From Roseovarius sp. MMSF_3281 (GTDB taxonomy: Bacteria; Pseudomonadota; Alphaproteobacteria; Rhodobacterales; Rhodobacteraceae), in NCBI RefSeq assembly GCF_030733685.1, contig NZ_JASHIM010000005.1, forward strand, positions 1 through 64,000: a stretch of 64,000 bases of DNA, read 5' to 3'. Under the pieces are notes generated by a model. That model saw nothing but the letters and a program-made list of their open reading frames with translations, was not told where the DNA came from and did not search any database. Shown here in pieces: positions 26,262 through 35,088 of the stretch (positions within the stretch are counted from its first letter, which is position 1; each line of letters begins with the position of its first letter). The translations under genes were made by a program, and so were the position numbers.

Positions 26262-28115
26262 GTGTTGAGTAATTTAGTCACAGCATTCCGAGTGGCGCTT
26301 CGCCATTGCTGGTCATTGCTCTTGGCACATGTGTTCATGCGGGCCGTCATTTTGGTGATGCTGGTTCCAGCGGTAGGGTTTGTGCTTAGCTTGGCATTGC
26401 TTTGGACCGGAACACCTGCAATGACCGATCAGGACATCGCCAAGTTTATTCTGAGTCCCATAGGCTTCGCGGCCCTCTTGGGCGTAGCAGGTTTCCTCTT
26501 TGTGGCTGTTGTACTGGACCTCGCTCTGATGAGCATCATGGTGCAGCAAGGCTGGCCGACGATTGAGCAAATTTTTCGAATGAACATCCCGTATCTTGCA
26601 ACGCGATTGGTGCGGTTGTTTGTTTTTGGCATTCTGCTTCTGGTGCGCATTCTGGCGATCACTGCGCCATTCGTCTTGGTTTTGGGCCTGATGCTGATCT
26701 TGTTGATCGGCGAGTATGACATCAACTACTACCTCACTTATTGGCCATCGGAATTCGTGATTGCCGTCGTCGTAGGTGCAGGCATTGTCCTCGTGTTGGC
26801 TCTCGTTTTGGCATGGATGCTATCGGGCTGGGCTCTGGCGCTGCACCTGCTGCTGTTCGAGCACACGCCGCCGCGGAAGTGTTTCGCGCAGAGTGCCGCG
26901 CTGATCGCCAACGACCGGATGCGTATCTTTACCCGTGTCGTTGGCTGGGCCGTGGTGCGTTTCCTCCTGCTCTCGGCGGTTGCGATGGTCATGGGGCTGT
27001 TGACGCAACAGGTGCAAGATGCGGTCTTGCCCGATTTGCGCGGGGTGGTGATTGTCACGCTGCTCGCATTGGCGCTATGGGGCTTCGCGAATGCAGTTGC
27101 CTCCGGTGTGGCCAATGGCGCGTTGGCCTTCTTGCTGATGCAGTTTTACCGTTTGAAAAATGGCGAAAACCCTCCGGTAGCCAAGCCCGAGAGGCAAAGC
27201 GCGGCACTTGATCGTCATCGCGGTCTGGGTGCCATTCTGGTGGTCATGGTGGCGTTTGCAATTGCATCCGTGGCCCTTCTCCAAGAAATACTGGCGAGCG
27301 TTGCGTACCCCAGCACAGTCGAGGTCATCGCCCACCGGGGTGCTGCGGCCCTGCGCCCTGAGAACACGCTTGTCGCAGTGGACAAAGCGCTGAAGGACGG
27401 CGCGGACTGGGTCGAGATCGACGTGCAGGAAACCGTGGATGGCGTAGTGGTGGTGGCCCACGATAGTGACCTGATGAAATTGGGGAATGTGAGTACAAAG
27501 ATTTCAGATATTACCCTGAATGACCTCAGAGAGATTGATATCGGCAGTTGGTTTGATCCGAAATACTCGGATCAACGAACCCCGACCCTGAAAGAGGTTC
27601 TGGAACTGGCGCAGGGGCGCGGCAGGGTTCTGATCGAGCTGAAATACTATGGGCGTGATGTCTCGCTGGAAGAGCGCGTTGCGCAAACCGTCGAAAGCAC
27701 GGGCATGGACCAGGACGTCATGACTATGTCGCTCAAGCACGAAGGTATACGCAAGATGAAGCAGATCCGGCCCGACTGGCCCGCTGGTGTTCTTGCGGCG
27801 CGTGCTATCGGAAACCTATCGCGCATCAAAAGCGATTTTGTGGCTGTGAACACCGGGCAGGTGTCGCTTCGGCTTATACGCCAAGCGCATGCTGCGGAGA
27901 AAAAGATCTATGTCTGGACGGTCGACAATTCGCTTACCATGTCGCGCATGATCTCGATGGGTGTTGACGGCCTGATTACGAACAACCCCGCACTGGCGCG
28001 GCACGTGATCAAGGAAAGAAAAGCGTTGAGCAGTGGAGAAAGGCTAGTTCTTTGGCTCTGTGACCGGTTCCGACTTGATAGTCTCAATCTGATTGCAGAC
28101 GAGAAGGATGCTTAA
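26262..28115 (+). CDS. Membrane-fused glycerophosphodiester phosphodiesterase
   Basis: 617 aa from GTG with TAGGAGG upstream. The first 340 residues hold about eight hydrophobic segments (VILVMLVPAVGFVLSLALLW, VIAVVVGAGIVLVLALVLAW), corresponding to the GDPD-linked membrane domain. The catalytic TIM barrel starts near 350 with VIAHRGAAALRPENTLVAVD, WVEIDVQETVDGVVVVAHDS (catalytic His and Glu/Asp residues) and ends VDGLITNNPALARHVI. It hydrolyses glycerophosphodiesters to an alcohol and glycerol-3-phosphate; the tethered form suggests action on lipid head groups at the membrane. First gene of an envelope-related group. Confidence 0.92.
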   Translation: MLSNLVTAFRVALRHCWSLLLAHVFMRAVILVMLVPAVGFVLSLALLWTGTPAMTDQDIAKFILSPIGFAALLGVAGFLFVAVVLDLALMSIMVQQGWPTIEQIFRMNIPYLATRLVRLFVFGILLLVRILAITAPFVLVLGLMLILLIGEYDINYYLTYWPSEFVIAVVVGAGIVLVLALVLAWMLSGWALALHLLLFEHTPPRKCFAQSAALIANDRMRIFTRVVGWAVVRFLLLSAVAMVMGLLTQQVQDAVLPDLRGVVIVTLLALALWGFANAVASGVANGALAFLLMQFYRLKNGENPPVAKPERQSAALDRHRGLGAILVVMVAFAIASVALLQEILASVAYPSTVEVIAHRGAAALRPENTLVAVDKALKDGADWVEIDVQETVDGVVVVAHDSDLMKLGNVSTKISDITLNDLREIDIGSWFDPKYSDQRTPTLKEVLELAQGRGRVLIELKYYGRDVSLEERVAQTVESTGMDQDVMTMSLKHEGIRKMKQIRPDWPAGVLAARAIGNLSRIKSDFVAVNTGQVSLRLIRQAHAAEKKIYVWTVDNSLTMSRMISMGVDGLITNNPALARHVIKERKALSSGERLVLWLCDRFRLDSLNLIADEKDA

Positions 28116-28233
28116 TGTCGCATAAGAGATTTCAGCCAAAATCGACACAGGATGTACGGTAAGGAAACGGCATGGGGGAACGCGTGACCTGGCCAATGAA
28201 GGTTGAGCAAGAAAGCCAAATGGAGGACCCGGA

Positions 28234-28746
28234 ATGAAAACGCGAGTATCGCAAGCAGGGGCAGGCATCGTTGCGCTGGTCGGTGGTTTACTGGGATTAC
28301 TCAATCCGATCACGGCCCAGATAGCTTCTACCACGATTGCAGGTTTTGCACTGGTTATCATGGGGCTCTTGCAAGGACGCACAGCGCTGCACCCGGAGAA
28401 CATGAAGGAAAGAGTTGGAGCTGCGATCTTTGCCGTCGCGGGGCTTTTTTTGGGACTTTCCCTTTTGTTCGGCGCGTTCGGGAATGGCTCGTTGCTGAGT
28501 TTCATTCTGGGGACGCTTCTTCTTGTTTCTGGCGCGGCGAAGCTTTGGCTTTCGCGGATATTAGAGAACGGCTCGTTCTCTTACACACTGATCGCCCTGG
28601 GATTTGTTTCCGTGGTGCTGGGCCTTTTGGTGTTCGCTTCCGTTGAGATGCGACTGGGCTTTATCCTGTCGTTTGAACTGTTGGTCGATGGGGTCGCGTT
28701 GTTGATACTGGCGCTGTGCAGGAAAGATCCGAAGGCCACCGCATGA
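28234..28746 (+). CDS. HdeD/DUF308-type membrane protein
   Basis: 170 aa with six predicted membrane segments (GAGIVALVGGLLGLLNPITA, FALVIMGLLQ, FILGTLLLVSGAAKLWL, GFVSVVLGLLVFA). Length and paired-helix pattern match the HdeD/DUF308 family, linked to acid stress in enterobacteria. GGAGG lies just before the ATG. It sits between the glycerophosphodiesterase and MscS genes, spaced for co-transcription. Role here unknown. Confidence 0.75.
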   Translation: MKTRVSQAGAGIVALVGGLLGLLNPITAQIASTTIAGFALVIMGLLQGRTALHPENMKERVGAAIFAVAGLFLGLSLLFGAFGNGSLLSFILGTLLLVSGAAKLWLSRILENGSFSYTLIALGFVSVVLGLLVFASVEMRLGFILSFELLVDGVALLILALCRKDPKATA

Positions 28747-28807
28747 CGCGTCACATGCCCGATACCGCGACGCTGCGTTCGCAAACCCGATTCCAAAGGG
28801 CATAGAT

Positions 28808-30541
28808 GTGCGAAGACTGCTGCTTTTCCTGCTCTGTTTCTTGTGCGGTAATGTGGTTGCACAACCCGCTGAGCAACACCCCTTGGCCCCGCTCGACCTT
28901 TCCAGTCCGCAGGCGACGTACATGTCCTTCCTGAGCAAAGCCAGGCAGGTCGAGGTAAGCTATCTGGCTTACCGCTCCGATCAATCGGCGACGGGGGCTG
29001 CCGCCGTGCTCGAGCGCCTCGGGAGGACGGCGCAGAGCCTCGACCTGAGCCAGATCCCAGTGGCGCAGCGCAATGAAGTCGCTGTCTTGCGAGTGGCGCA
29101 ATTGTTCGATGTGCTGGTGCGGCTTCCAAAACTCGACCCGTCCGAGATACCCGGAGAGACCGAAGACCTGCCGGATGTCTGGGCCATACCCGACACCGAA
29201 ATCCAAATCGCGCGTGCCGAAGGCACAAGAGAACCGCCAACGTATCTTTTTTCTGCGAGTACCGTGGCGCGGCTACCCGAATTTCACGCCCGCATCATCG
29301 ACTACCCGCCGACACAACCGACGGCCTACCCAAACTGGACTAGGGTTGTCATGGCGTTTACCGGGCCGATGATCCCCAATGAGCTGGCCGAGAACCTTCC
29401 GGCGGTGTTGAAGAGCCCCTTCCTGGGAACGCAAGTCTGGAAAGCCCTTCTTACGGTACTGATCTGGGCGTTGATCGGCGCATTGGCCTGCGGATGGGCT
29501 TTGTTCATCCGGCGCGGTCAAGACGAAAGCCGTACAGCGGTCGCACGTCTTGTCCGCCAGATCAGTGTTCCCATGATGTTCGCATTTCTCGTCTGGCTGG
29601 CCCACCTTTTCGCAATCTATCAAAGCAGCCTTGCCGGGTTGTTCGCGAACATCGAGATCATCTTGACGACCATCGCGCTGTATATTGCCTTTGCGTTGAT
29701 CGCGTTTCTAGCGACGCGCCTCGTGGCCGAACTGATCATCGCATTGCCGTTCATCCCTGATCGCCGATATGACACCCATCTGCTACATCTTGTAAGCCAT
29801 GTAGGCGGGATCGCCGCCGCCTGTGCAATTCTTGTCATCGGAGCGGACCGGATCGGAGTGCCTGCCTTCGGGTTGCTTGCTGGTCTCGGTGTCGGTGGTG
29901 TGGCATTGGCGCTTGCCGCCCAGTCGACGGTGGAAAACGTACTCGGCGGGATTTCGATATTTGCGGACAGACCGTTCCGCATCGGGGATTTCATCCAGTA
30001 TGGCACAAGTACGGGCACGGTGGAATTGATCGGCCCAAGATCATCGAGGATCAGGGGCCTCGATGGGACGCTAACCACGGTACCCAATGCCGACCTCGCG
30101 AAGATGCATATCGTCAACTACTCGGCGCGTGATAAATGCCTTCTTATACAGAGCGTCGGGCTGCGGTATGAAACCACGCAACTGCAACTGGAATGGATAC
30201 TCGCCACCATTGCGCGGCGCTTTGCTGCGCATGAGATGGTCGAAGAAGTTCCGGGTATGCCACGAGTACGCCTGTTGGCTTTTGGGCCATCTTCCATCGA
30301 CATTGAGGTGCGTGCGCATGTCCTGACGTCCGACTACGGTATGTTCCTCGGTGTTCAGGAGGAACTGTTGTTTCTGCTGAGGACAATTATCGAAGAGGGC
30401 GGCTCGGGTTTCGCCTATCCAAGCCAAACTATCTACTTAGGACGCGATCACGGATTGGATTCCGAAGCCACTGCGCGCGCGGAGTCTGCGGCTCTTGAGG
30501 CGCGGGGACGGCGTGAGATTTCCGATGTGCCCTCAGCATGA
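28808..30541 (+). CDS. Mechanosensitive ion channel family protein (MscS-like)
   Basis: 577 aa from GTG. A signal peptide (RRLLLFLLCFLCGNVVAQ) is followed by a periplasmic region of about 170 residues and four to five membrane segments. The MscS core is at about residues 345-480: the Gly/Ala-rich pore helix LLAGLGVGGVALALAAQSTV and ENVLGGISIFADRPFRIGDF, then the beta domain EIGTSTGTVELIG-like region and TVPNADLAKMHIVNYS. It releases solutes under hypo-osmotic shock. It lies with HdeD-like and phosphodiesterase genes, suggesting an envelope-stress group. Confidence 0.92.
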   Translation: MRRLLLFLLCFLCGNVVAQPAEQHPLAPLDLSSPQATYMSFLSKARQVEVSYLAYRSDQSATGAAAVLERLGRTAQSLDLSQIPVAQRNEVAVLRVAQLFDVLVRLPKLDPSEIPGETEDLPDVWAIPDTEIQIARAEGTREPPTYLFSASTVARLPEFHARIIDYPPTQPTAYPNWTRVVMAFTGPMIPNELAENLPAVLKSPFLGTQVWKALLTVLIWALIGALACGWALFIRRGQDESRTAVARLVRQISVPMMFAFLVWLAHLFAIYQSSLAGLFANIEIILTTIALYIAFALIAFLATRLVAELIIALPFIPDRRYDTHLLHLVSHVGGIAAACAILVIGADRIGVPAFGLLAGLGVGGVALALAAQSTVENVLGGISIFADRPFRIGDFIQYGTSTGTVELIGPRSSRIRGLDGTLTTVPNADLAKMHIVNYSARDKCLLIQSVGLRYETTQLQLEWILATIARRFAAHEMVEEVPGMPRVRLLAFGPSSIDIEVRAHVLTSDYGMFLGVQEELLFLLRTIIEEGGSGFAYPSQTIYLGRDHGLDSEATARAESAALEARGRREISDVPSA

Positions 30542-30606
30542 AGAGTGTGATGTTGATCTGAAAACCAACTTTGGACCCCACTAGTCCAACCTATTGGAGT
30601 ATCGCC

Positions 30607-31356
30607 ATGACAAAAACACTTTCAACAATCCACACAACAATCGGCGTGATATGCGCGTTGGTTATGATCCCGTCCTTATGTTTTGCTGAAATGCGATCAT
30701 TGAATGGCACCGTTACTTATCACGAACGCATGGCACTGCCTGTGGACGCTGTTGTCGAAGTTATGCTGCTGGACGTCTCGTTGGCGGACGCACCTGCGAA
30801 GGTTGTGGCGCAAACTCGGTTCATTCCAAAAGGTGAGGTGCCGGTGAAATACACGTTGAACTACGACACAAACGGAATTTCTGATAGGCACCGTTATGCG
30901 CTTCGTGCGAAAATATCCGTCAAGGATCAGATGATATTTTCGACAACCAGCCATCACCCTGTTTTTACGGATGGTGCGACATCGACAAATATCATCGTAA
31001 AGCGCGTCGGCACAGCGACGTCTACGCCATCCGGACGCTGGCTGGCAAAGCGCATTCAGGGCAAGCACCCGGCAAAAAGCGTACAAACAATACTGGAAAT
31101 TGCCCCTGACGGTGCTGTTTCGGGCACTGGTGGGTGCAACCGCATACGGGGCAAGGCGAACATCGACGGAGAGCGAATGCGGTTCGGCAACATCGCCGCA
31201 ACCAACATGCTTTGCCCGCCCGAGGCGATGGAGCAAGAAAGTAGTTTCTTTGCCGCGTTATCGGCTGTCCATAGTTGGCGGGTCGATCCGACAGGTCGGC
31301 AACTTCTGCTACTCGATGCGAAGGGAGGGGCCATGTTGGTAATGCAGAAAATGTGA
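30607..31356 (+). CDS. YbaY-like lipoprotein-domain protein fused to a META domain
   Basis: 249 aa from ATG 30607 with GGAG upstream. A signal peptide (GVICALVMIPSLCFA) precedes a YbaY/type III secretion pilotin-like beta domain (LNGTVTYHERMALPVDAVVE, about residues 30-135). A META/HslJ domain follows (PSGRWLAKRI, GAVSGTGGCNRIRGKANIDG, about 145-248). The lipobox is not canonical, since Cys of SLCFA is followed by FA. Such fusions occur in envelope-stress contexts. Periplasmic or outer-membrane location is inferred; biochemical role unknown. Confidence 0.8.
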   Translation: MTKTLSTIHTTIGVICALVMIPSLCFAEMRSLNGTVTYHERMALPVDAVVEVMLLDVSLADAPAKVVAQTRFIPKGEVPVKYTLNYDTNGISDRHRYALRAKISVKDQMIFSTTSHHPVFTDGATSTNIIVKRVGTATSTPSGRWLAKRIQGKHPAKSVQTILEIAPDGAVSGTGGCNRIRGKANIDGERMRFGNIAATNMLCPPEAMEQESSFFAALSAVHSWRVDPTGRQLLLLDAKGGAMLVMQKM

Positions 31357-31463
31357 CTGCGTGCGAATCTGCGGGGCTGAGATGCAGCCTGGGACGAGCA
31401 TCACTTTCACAAGCCACTCGAATAGCCCGGCTTGTAATACCTAAAATTGAATGGAGATGAAAA

Positions 31464-32870
31464 ATGAGAATTGGAAAGCTTTTAGGTGTGGCTACCGCCG
31501 TAATCGTTGCGGGACACATCCAATTTGCCGGATCAAAGGCACTGGCCGAAACTCAAAGCCATATCGCCCCGGAACTGGTGGAAGAAATCAAATCCGCGGT
31601 ACAATCCGACGCGGCGCGTCTGGAGAGTATTTTCAAAGACCTCCATCAGAATCCCGAACTCGGTTTCATGGAAACCCGTACCGCAGGCATTATCGCCGAA
31701 GAGCTTAAAGCATTGGGCTTTGAAGTTCAGACTGGGATTGGTGGCACTGGGGTGGTCGGTGTCATGGAGAACGGCGAAGGTCCAGTGCTGGCCTATCGTG
31801 CAGACATGGACGCGAACGCTGTCGAAGAAGCGACTGGGCTTCCCTATGCCAGCACCGTACACGTGGAGCGTGAGGATGGCTCTGTGTCGCCTGTGGCCCA
31901 TATGTGTGGTCACGATGCCCATGTCACTTGGATGCTGGGTCTTGCCAAGATCATGGCCGAGAAGAGAGATGACTGGGACGGCACGTTGATCCTGATTGCA
32001 CAACCCGCCGAAGAGTTGATTCTCGGTGCGCAGGCAATGGTCGACGATGGGCTATGGACTGATTATGGCCTTCCCACACCTGATTACCTGATTGGGTTGC
32101 ATACAGCGCCCGGCCCTGTTGGCGCAGTCCTCAGTTCGGCCGGCCCGAAAATGGCGGGCACCGATCAGATTGATGTACTGTTCAAAGGTGTGGGTGGTCA
32201 CGGCTCCATGCCGCAAATGACCAAGGATCCGGTCATCATGGCAGCCTACGCCGTAACGCAATACCAGGCCATTGTGGCGCGTACGATCCAACCACAGCAA
32301 ACCGCCGTTCTGACAGTCGGATCAATTCAGGCTGGGGTTGACAATAACGTCATCCCGGCAAGTGCCTTGGTCAAGGTAAACCTGCGCTGGTACGATAAAA
32401 ACGTACGTGAGAAAATGATCGCAGGCATCAAATCCATTAGCGATGGAATCGCGAAAACCTACGGCATGCCCGAAGATCAAATGCCTGAGTATACGATGAA
32501 GGGCTATTCGACACCCTTAGTTAATGATGACAAAATGGCAGAGCGACACGCAAAGGCGCTTACCAAGCTTGTGGGTGAAGAAGGAGTTGTCACACAGTTG
32601 CCGCCCGCAACCGGGTCAGAAGATGTGCACCTTCTGAAGGGGCCTAACGAAGACGTTGCATTCAACTATCTGATCGTCGGCGTCGCGGATCCAGAAGTAT
32701 TTCGCGCCTCAGTCGAGGCTGGAAAGGGGCTTCCGTATTCAGCACACAACCCGAATTTCGTTGTTGACCTGAGAGCCATACCTCTTGGTACGGAAGTGGC
32801 AGCAGTCGCAACGCTGGAACTTCTGGCCAAAGGGTCTCCGGTTTTGACGAAATCGGGTGAAAGCGACTGA
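31464..32870 (+). CDS. Exported M20-family amidohydrolase
   Basis: 468 aa. The N-terminal signal (LLGVATAVIVAGHIQFAGSK ending ALAE) predicts export. The M20D core has LAYRADMDANAVEEATGLPY, HMCGHDAHVTWMLGLAKI with the metal-binding His-Asp pair, and PAEELILGAQAMVDDGLW with the catalytic Glu; the dimerisation domain is at about 215-325. Closest relatives are hippurate/IAA-amino-acid hydrolases, usually cytoplasmic, so periplasmic placement is uncommon. It releases an acyl or amino group from amides. Next gene is another exported amidohydrolase 52 bp downstream. Confidence 0.88.
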   Translation: MRIGKLLGVATAVIVAGHIQFAGSKALAETQSHIAPELVEEIKSAVQSDAARLESIFKDLHQNPELGFMETRTAGIIAEELKALGFEVQTGIGGTGVVGVMENGEGPVLAYRADMDANAVEEATGLPYASTVHVEREDGSVSPVAHMCGHDAHVTWMLGLAKIMAEKRDDWDGTLILIAQPAEELILGAQAMVDDGLWTDYGLPTPDYLIGLHTAPGPVGAVLSSAGPKMAGTDQIDVLFKGVGGHGSMPQMTKDPVIMAAYAVTQYQAIVARTIQPQQTAVLTVGSIQAGVDNNVIPASALVKVNLRWYDKNVREKMIAGIKSISDGIAKTYGMPEDQMPEYTMKGYSTPLVNDDKMAERHAKALTKLVGEEGVVTQLPPATGSEDVHLLKGPNEDVAFNYLIVGVADPEVFRASVEAGKGLPYSAHNPNFVVDLRAIPLGTEVAAVATLELLAKGSPVLTKSGESD

Positions 32871-32922
32871 CGATTTTCCAATACAGCAATAACAGCACGT
32901 ACAGCTTATAGGAGCATTGAAT

Positions 32923-34674
32923 ATGCTAGCTCAGAACTTAAGAACGCGCTCGAAAGTATTCTCGGCTATCGCGACATCGTTTTCGGCGTTGCAGGCGATC
33001 GTTATTGCGATAACGCCTGCCCATGCGACCGAACCCGCCGATACGATCTATCGCGGGGGTGAGATCATCACCATGGAAAGCGATGAACCGCAATATGTGC
33101 AGGCTGTTGCCGTCAAGGATGGTTTGATTGCTTTCGTAGGCACCGAAGACGAAGCGGAGGCTTATATCGGGTCGCAGACCAAACAGGTCGACCTGGAGGG
33201 CCACACCTTGCTTCCCGGATTTATCGATGCACATGGCCACGTCTGGAACACCGGGTTTCAGGCGCTGGCCGCCAATCTCCTTCCGCCACCAGACGGTGAA
33301 GCGCATGACATCGCATCTGTAATTCAGATTACCAAGGACTGGGCGGATAGCAACAAGGCCTCCATTGACAAGGTGGGCTATATCGTTGGCTTCGGCTACG
33401 ATGACGCCCAGCTAGCCGAAAACCGTCACCCCACTGCCGATGATCTGGACAAGATTTCCGCGGATATTCCTGTCATCCTGCTGCACCAGTCGACCCACCT
33501 GGGCGTGATGAATAACAAAGCCTTGGAAATGGTCGGTTACACCGCCGCTACGCAGGATCCGCTTGGGGGGGTGATACAACGGAAAAAGGGAAGCCAGGAA
33601 CCAAATGGCGTTTTGGAAGAAATGGCACTGTTCAATCCGCTGTTTGCGATCATGGCGCAGTTGGACCAGGATGCCAATACCAAGATCGCTATCGCTGGTA
33701 TGAATGCTTATGCCGCGCACGGCTTTACCACCGCTCAGGAAGGCCGCGCCACCAAGGCCGTCAGTGAAACCTGGCGCAGCCTCGCGGAGAGTGGTGAGTT
33801 GATCCTCGATGTCGATATCTATCCCGATATTCGCGGTGATGCGGATTACCTGCGCGAGGTCGGCACTACTCACGATTACGAGAACGGGTTCCGCGTCGCC
33901 GGTGCCAAGCTAAGCCTGGATGGAGCGATCCAGAACTTTACCGCATGGTTGAGCGAGCCTTACAAGAAGCCCCTTCCCGGACAATCGTCAGATTACGCCG
34001 GTTACCCTGCAATCGAAGATAACAGCGAAGTGGAAAGCATCGTAGAACTTGCGTATCAGAATGATTGGCAGCTTCTGGTTCATACCAACGGTGACCGTAC
34101 TAGCGACCAGTTAATCGAAGCGGTGCGCAAGGTTCGCGGCGATATGGGAGACGCCGACCGACGGACCGTCATGGTCCACGCACAGACGGTGAGGGAAGAT
34201 CAGTTGGATTCGATGAAAGAGCTGGAAATTTTTCCGTCTTTCTTTGCCATGCACACCTACTATTGGGGCGACCTTCACCGCGAAGTCACTCTCGGTAAAG
34301 AACGTGCGTATCGTATTTCACCGGCCCAGTCGGCGTTGCAACGCGGCATGATGTTCTCTCAACACCACGATGCGCCAGTTGCCCTGCCCAGTGCGATGGC
34401 CATCCTTTCGGCAGCCGTTAATCGAACCAGCCGTACTGGGGATGTCATCGGACCAGATCAACGCATTAGCGCGTATGACGCGCTGCGTGCGCTTACCATT
34501 TGGGCTGCTTATCAAGGGTATCAAGAAAACCTTAAAGGTAGCCTAAAGCCAGGAAAATTGGCAGATTTTGTTGTGCTGGATCAAAATCCTTTGAAGGTTG
34601 ATCCTGCATCCTTGCGAGACATCAAGGTGCTGGAAACCATCAAGAACGATAAGTCAATATTTACTGCTAAGTAA
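32923..34674 (+). CDS. Exported amidohydrolase family 3 protein (YtcJ-like)
   Basis: 583 aa from ATG 32923, with ATAGGAG eight bases upstream; a TTG six bases earlier is less likely. A signal peptide ends near PAHATEPAD. The metal-dependent hydrolase core follows: TIYRGGEIITMESDEPQYVQ, LPGFIDAHGHVW with the His-x-His ligands, LLVHTNGDRTSDQLIEAVRK, VMVHAQTVREDQLDSMKEL and C-terminal LKPGKLADFVVLDQNPLKVD. The family hydrolyses amides, often N-formyl or N-acyl compounds; the substrate is unknown. Probably co-transcribed with the M20 enzyme. Confidence 0.88.
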   Translation: MLAQNLRTRSKVFSAIATSFSALQAIVIAITPAHATEPADTIYRGGEIITMESDEPQYVQAVAVKDGLIAFVGTEDEAEAYIGSQTKQVDLEGHTLLPGFIDAHGHVWNTGFQALAANLLPPPDGEAHDIASVIQITKDWADSNKASIDKVGYIVGFGYDDAQLAENRHPTADDLDKISADIPVILLHQSTHLGVMNNKALEMVGYTAATQDPLGGVIQRKKGSQEPNGVLEEMALFNPLFAIMAQLDQDANTKIAIAGMNAYAAHGFTTAQEGRATKAVSETWRSLAESGELILDVDIYPDIRGDADYLREVGTTHDYENGFRVAGAKLSLDGAIQNFTAWLSEPYKKPLPGQSSDYAGYPAIEDNSEVESIVELAYQNDWQLLVHTNGDRTSDQLIEAVRKVRGDMGDADRRTVMVHAQTVREDQLDSMKELEIFPSFFAMHTYYWGDLHREVTLGKERAYRISPAQSALQRGMMFSQHHDAPVALPSAMAILSAAVNRTSRTGDVIGPDQRISAYDALRALTIWAAYQGYQENLKGSLKPGKLADFVVLDQNPLKVDPASLRDIKVLETIKNDKSIFTAK

Positions 34675-34695
34675 AAACATTACTTTGATACTGTG

Positions 34696-34734
34696 GAGCG
34701 ACACGAGCCGAGATAAGGTTTGCTCGTGTCGCTC
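34696..34734 (+). terminator. Strong hairpin after the amidohydrolase gene
   Basis: Perfect 13-bp inverted repeat GAGCGACACGAGC (34696-34708) and GCTCGTGTCGCTC (34722-34734), loop 13, starting 21 bases after the stop codon. No U-run follows, so termination could depend on Rho or the hairpin may protect the mRNA end. Confidence 0.55.
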
Positions 34735-34760
34735 ACTTGTGGATTTGCCACGCTTTCTTA

Positions 34761-34798
34761 CCGCTCCGATGCTCACTTAAGTAACCTTTCGTTCGAAG
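34761..34798 (-). repeat. 38-bp dispersed repeat, copy 2
   Basis: Reverse-orientation counterpart of 24505-24542: on the minus strand CTTCGAACGAAAGGTTACTT then AAGTGAGCATCGGAGCGG, with a few substitutions and one deleted base. Like copy 1 it lies just after a gene block. Confidence 0.55.
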
Positions 34799-34918
34799 AC
34801 CAAGGGGCTTGGTTTTGTCAGGTTGTTTTGCCTCCGCGAATTGATTGCAAGAGCGAGGGTGCTACACAGCCAGTCTGCTTGTGTATTCGCTCCAGAGGGC
34901 GAAGGTCTGGATCAAGCC

Positions 34919-35084
34919 GATTTTGTTGAAAAACTCTGCAAACCAAAAACCGTCTCGAAATTTCGGAATAGTGTTCCCTCAAATCACGCTCTGGCAAACC
35001 GTGTTTGCATAACGGCGCCCTGGCGGGGTCATGTTCTGTCGGTTTGCCCGCTCTTGGCCGGACACCGACTTTTTCAACACAATC
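34919..35084. mobile_element. 166-bp MITE-like element with 18-bp terminal inverted repeats
   Basis: Left end GATTTTGTTGAAAAACTC (34919-34936); right end GACTTTTTCAACACAATC (35067-35084), whose reverse complement GATTGTGTTGAAAAAGTC differs at two of 18 positions. The interior has no reading frame. The ends resemble those of full-length transposons carrying GTTGAAAAA termini, so it may be an internally deleted derivative. Flanks AAGCC and AACCC are similar but not a perfect duplication. Confidence 0.6.
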
Positions 35085-35088
35085 AACC

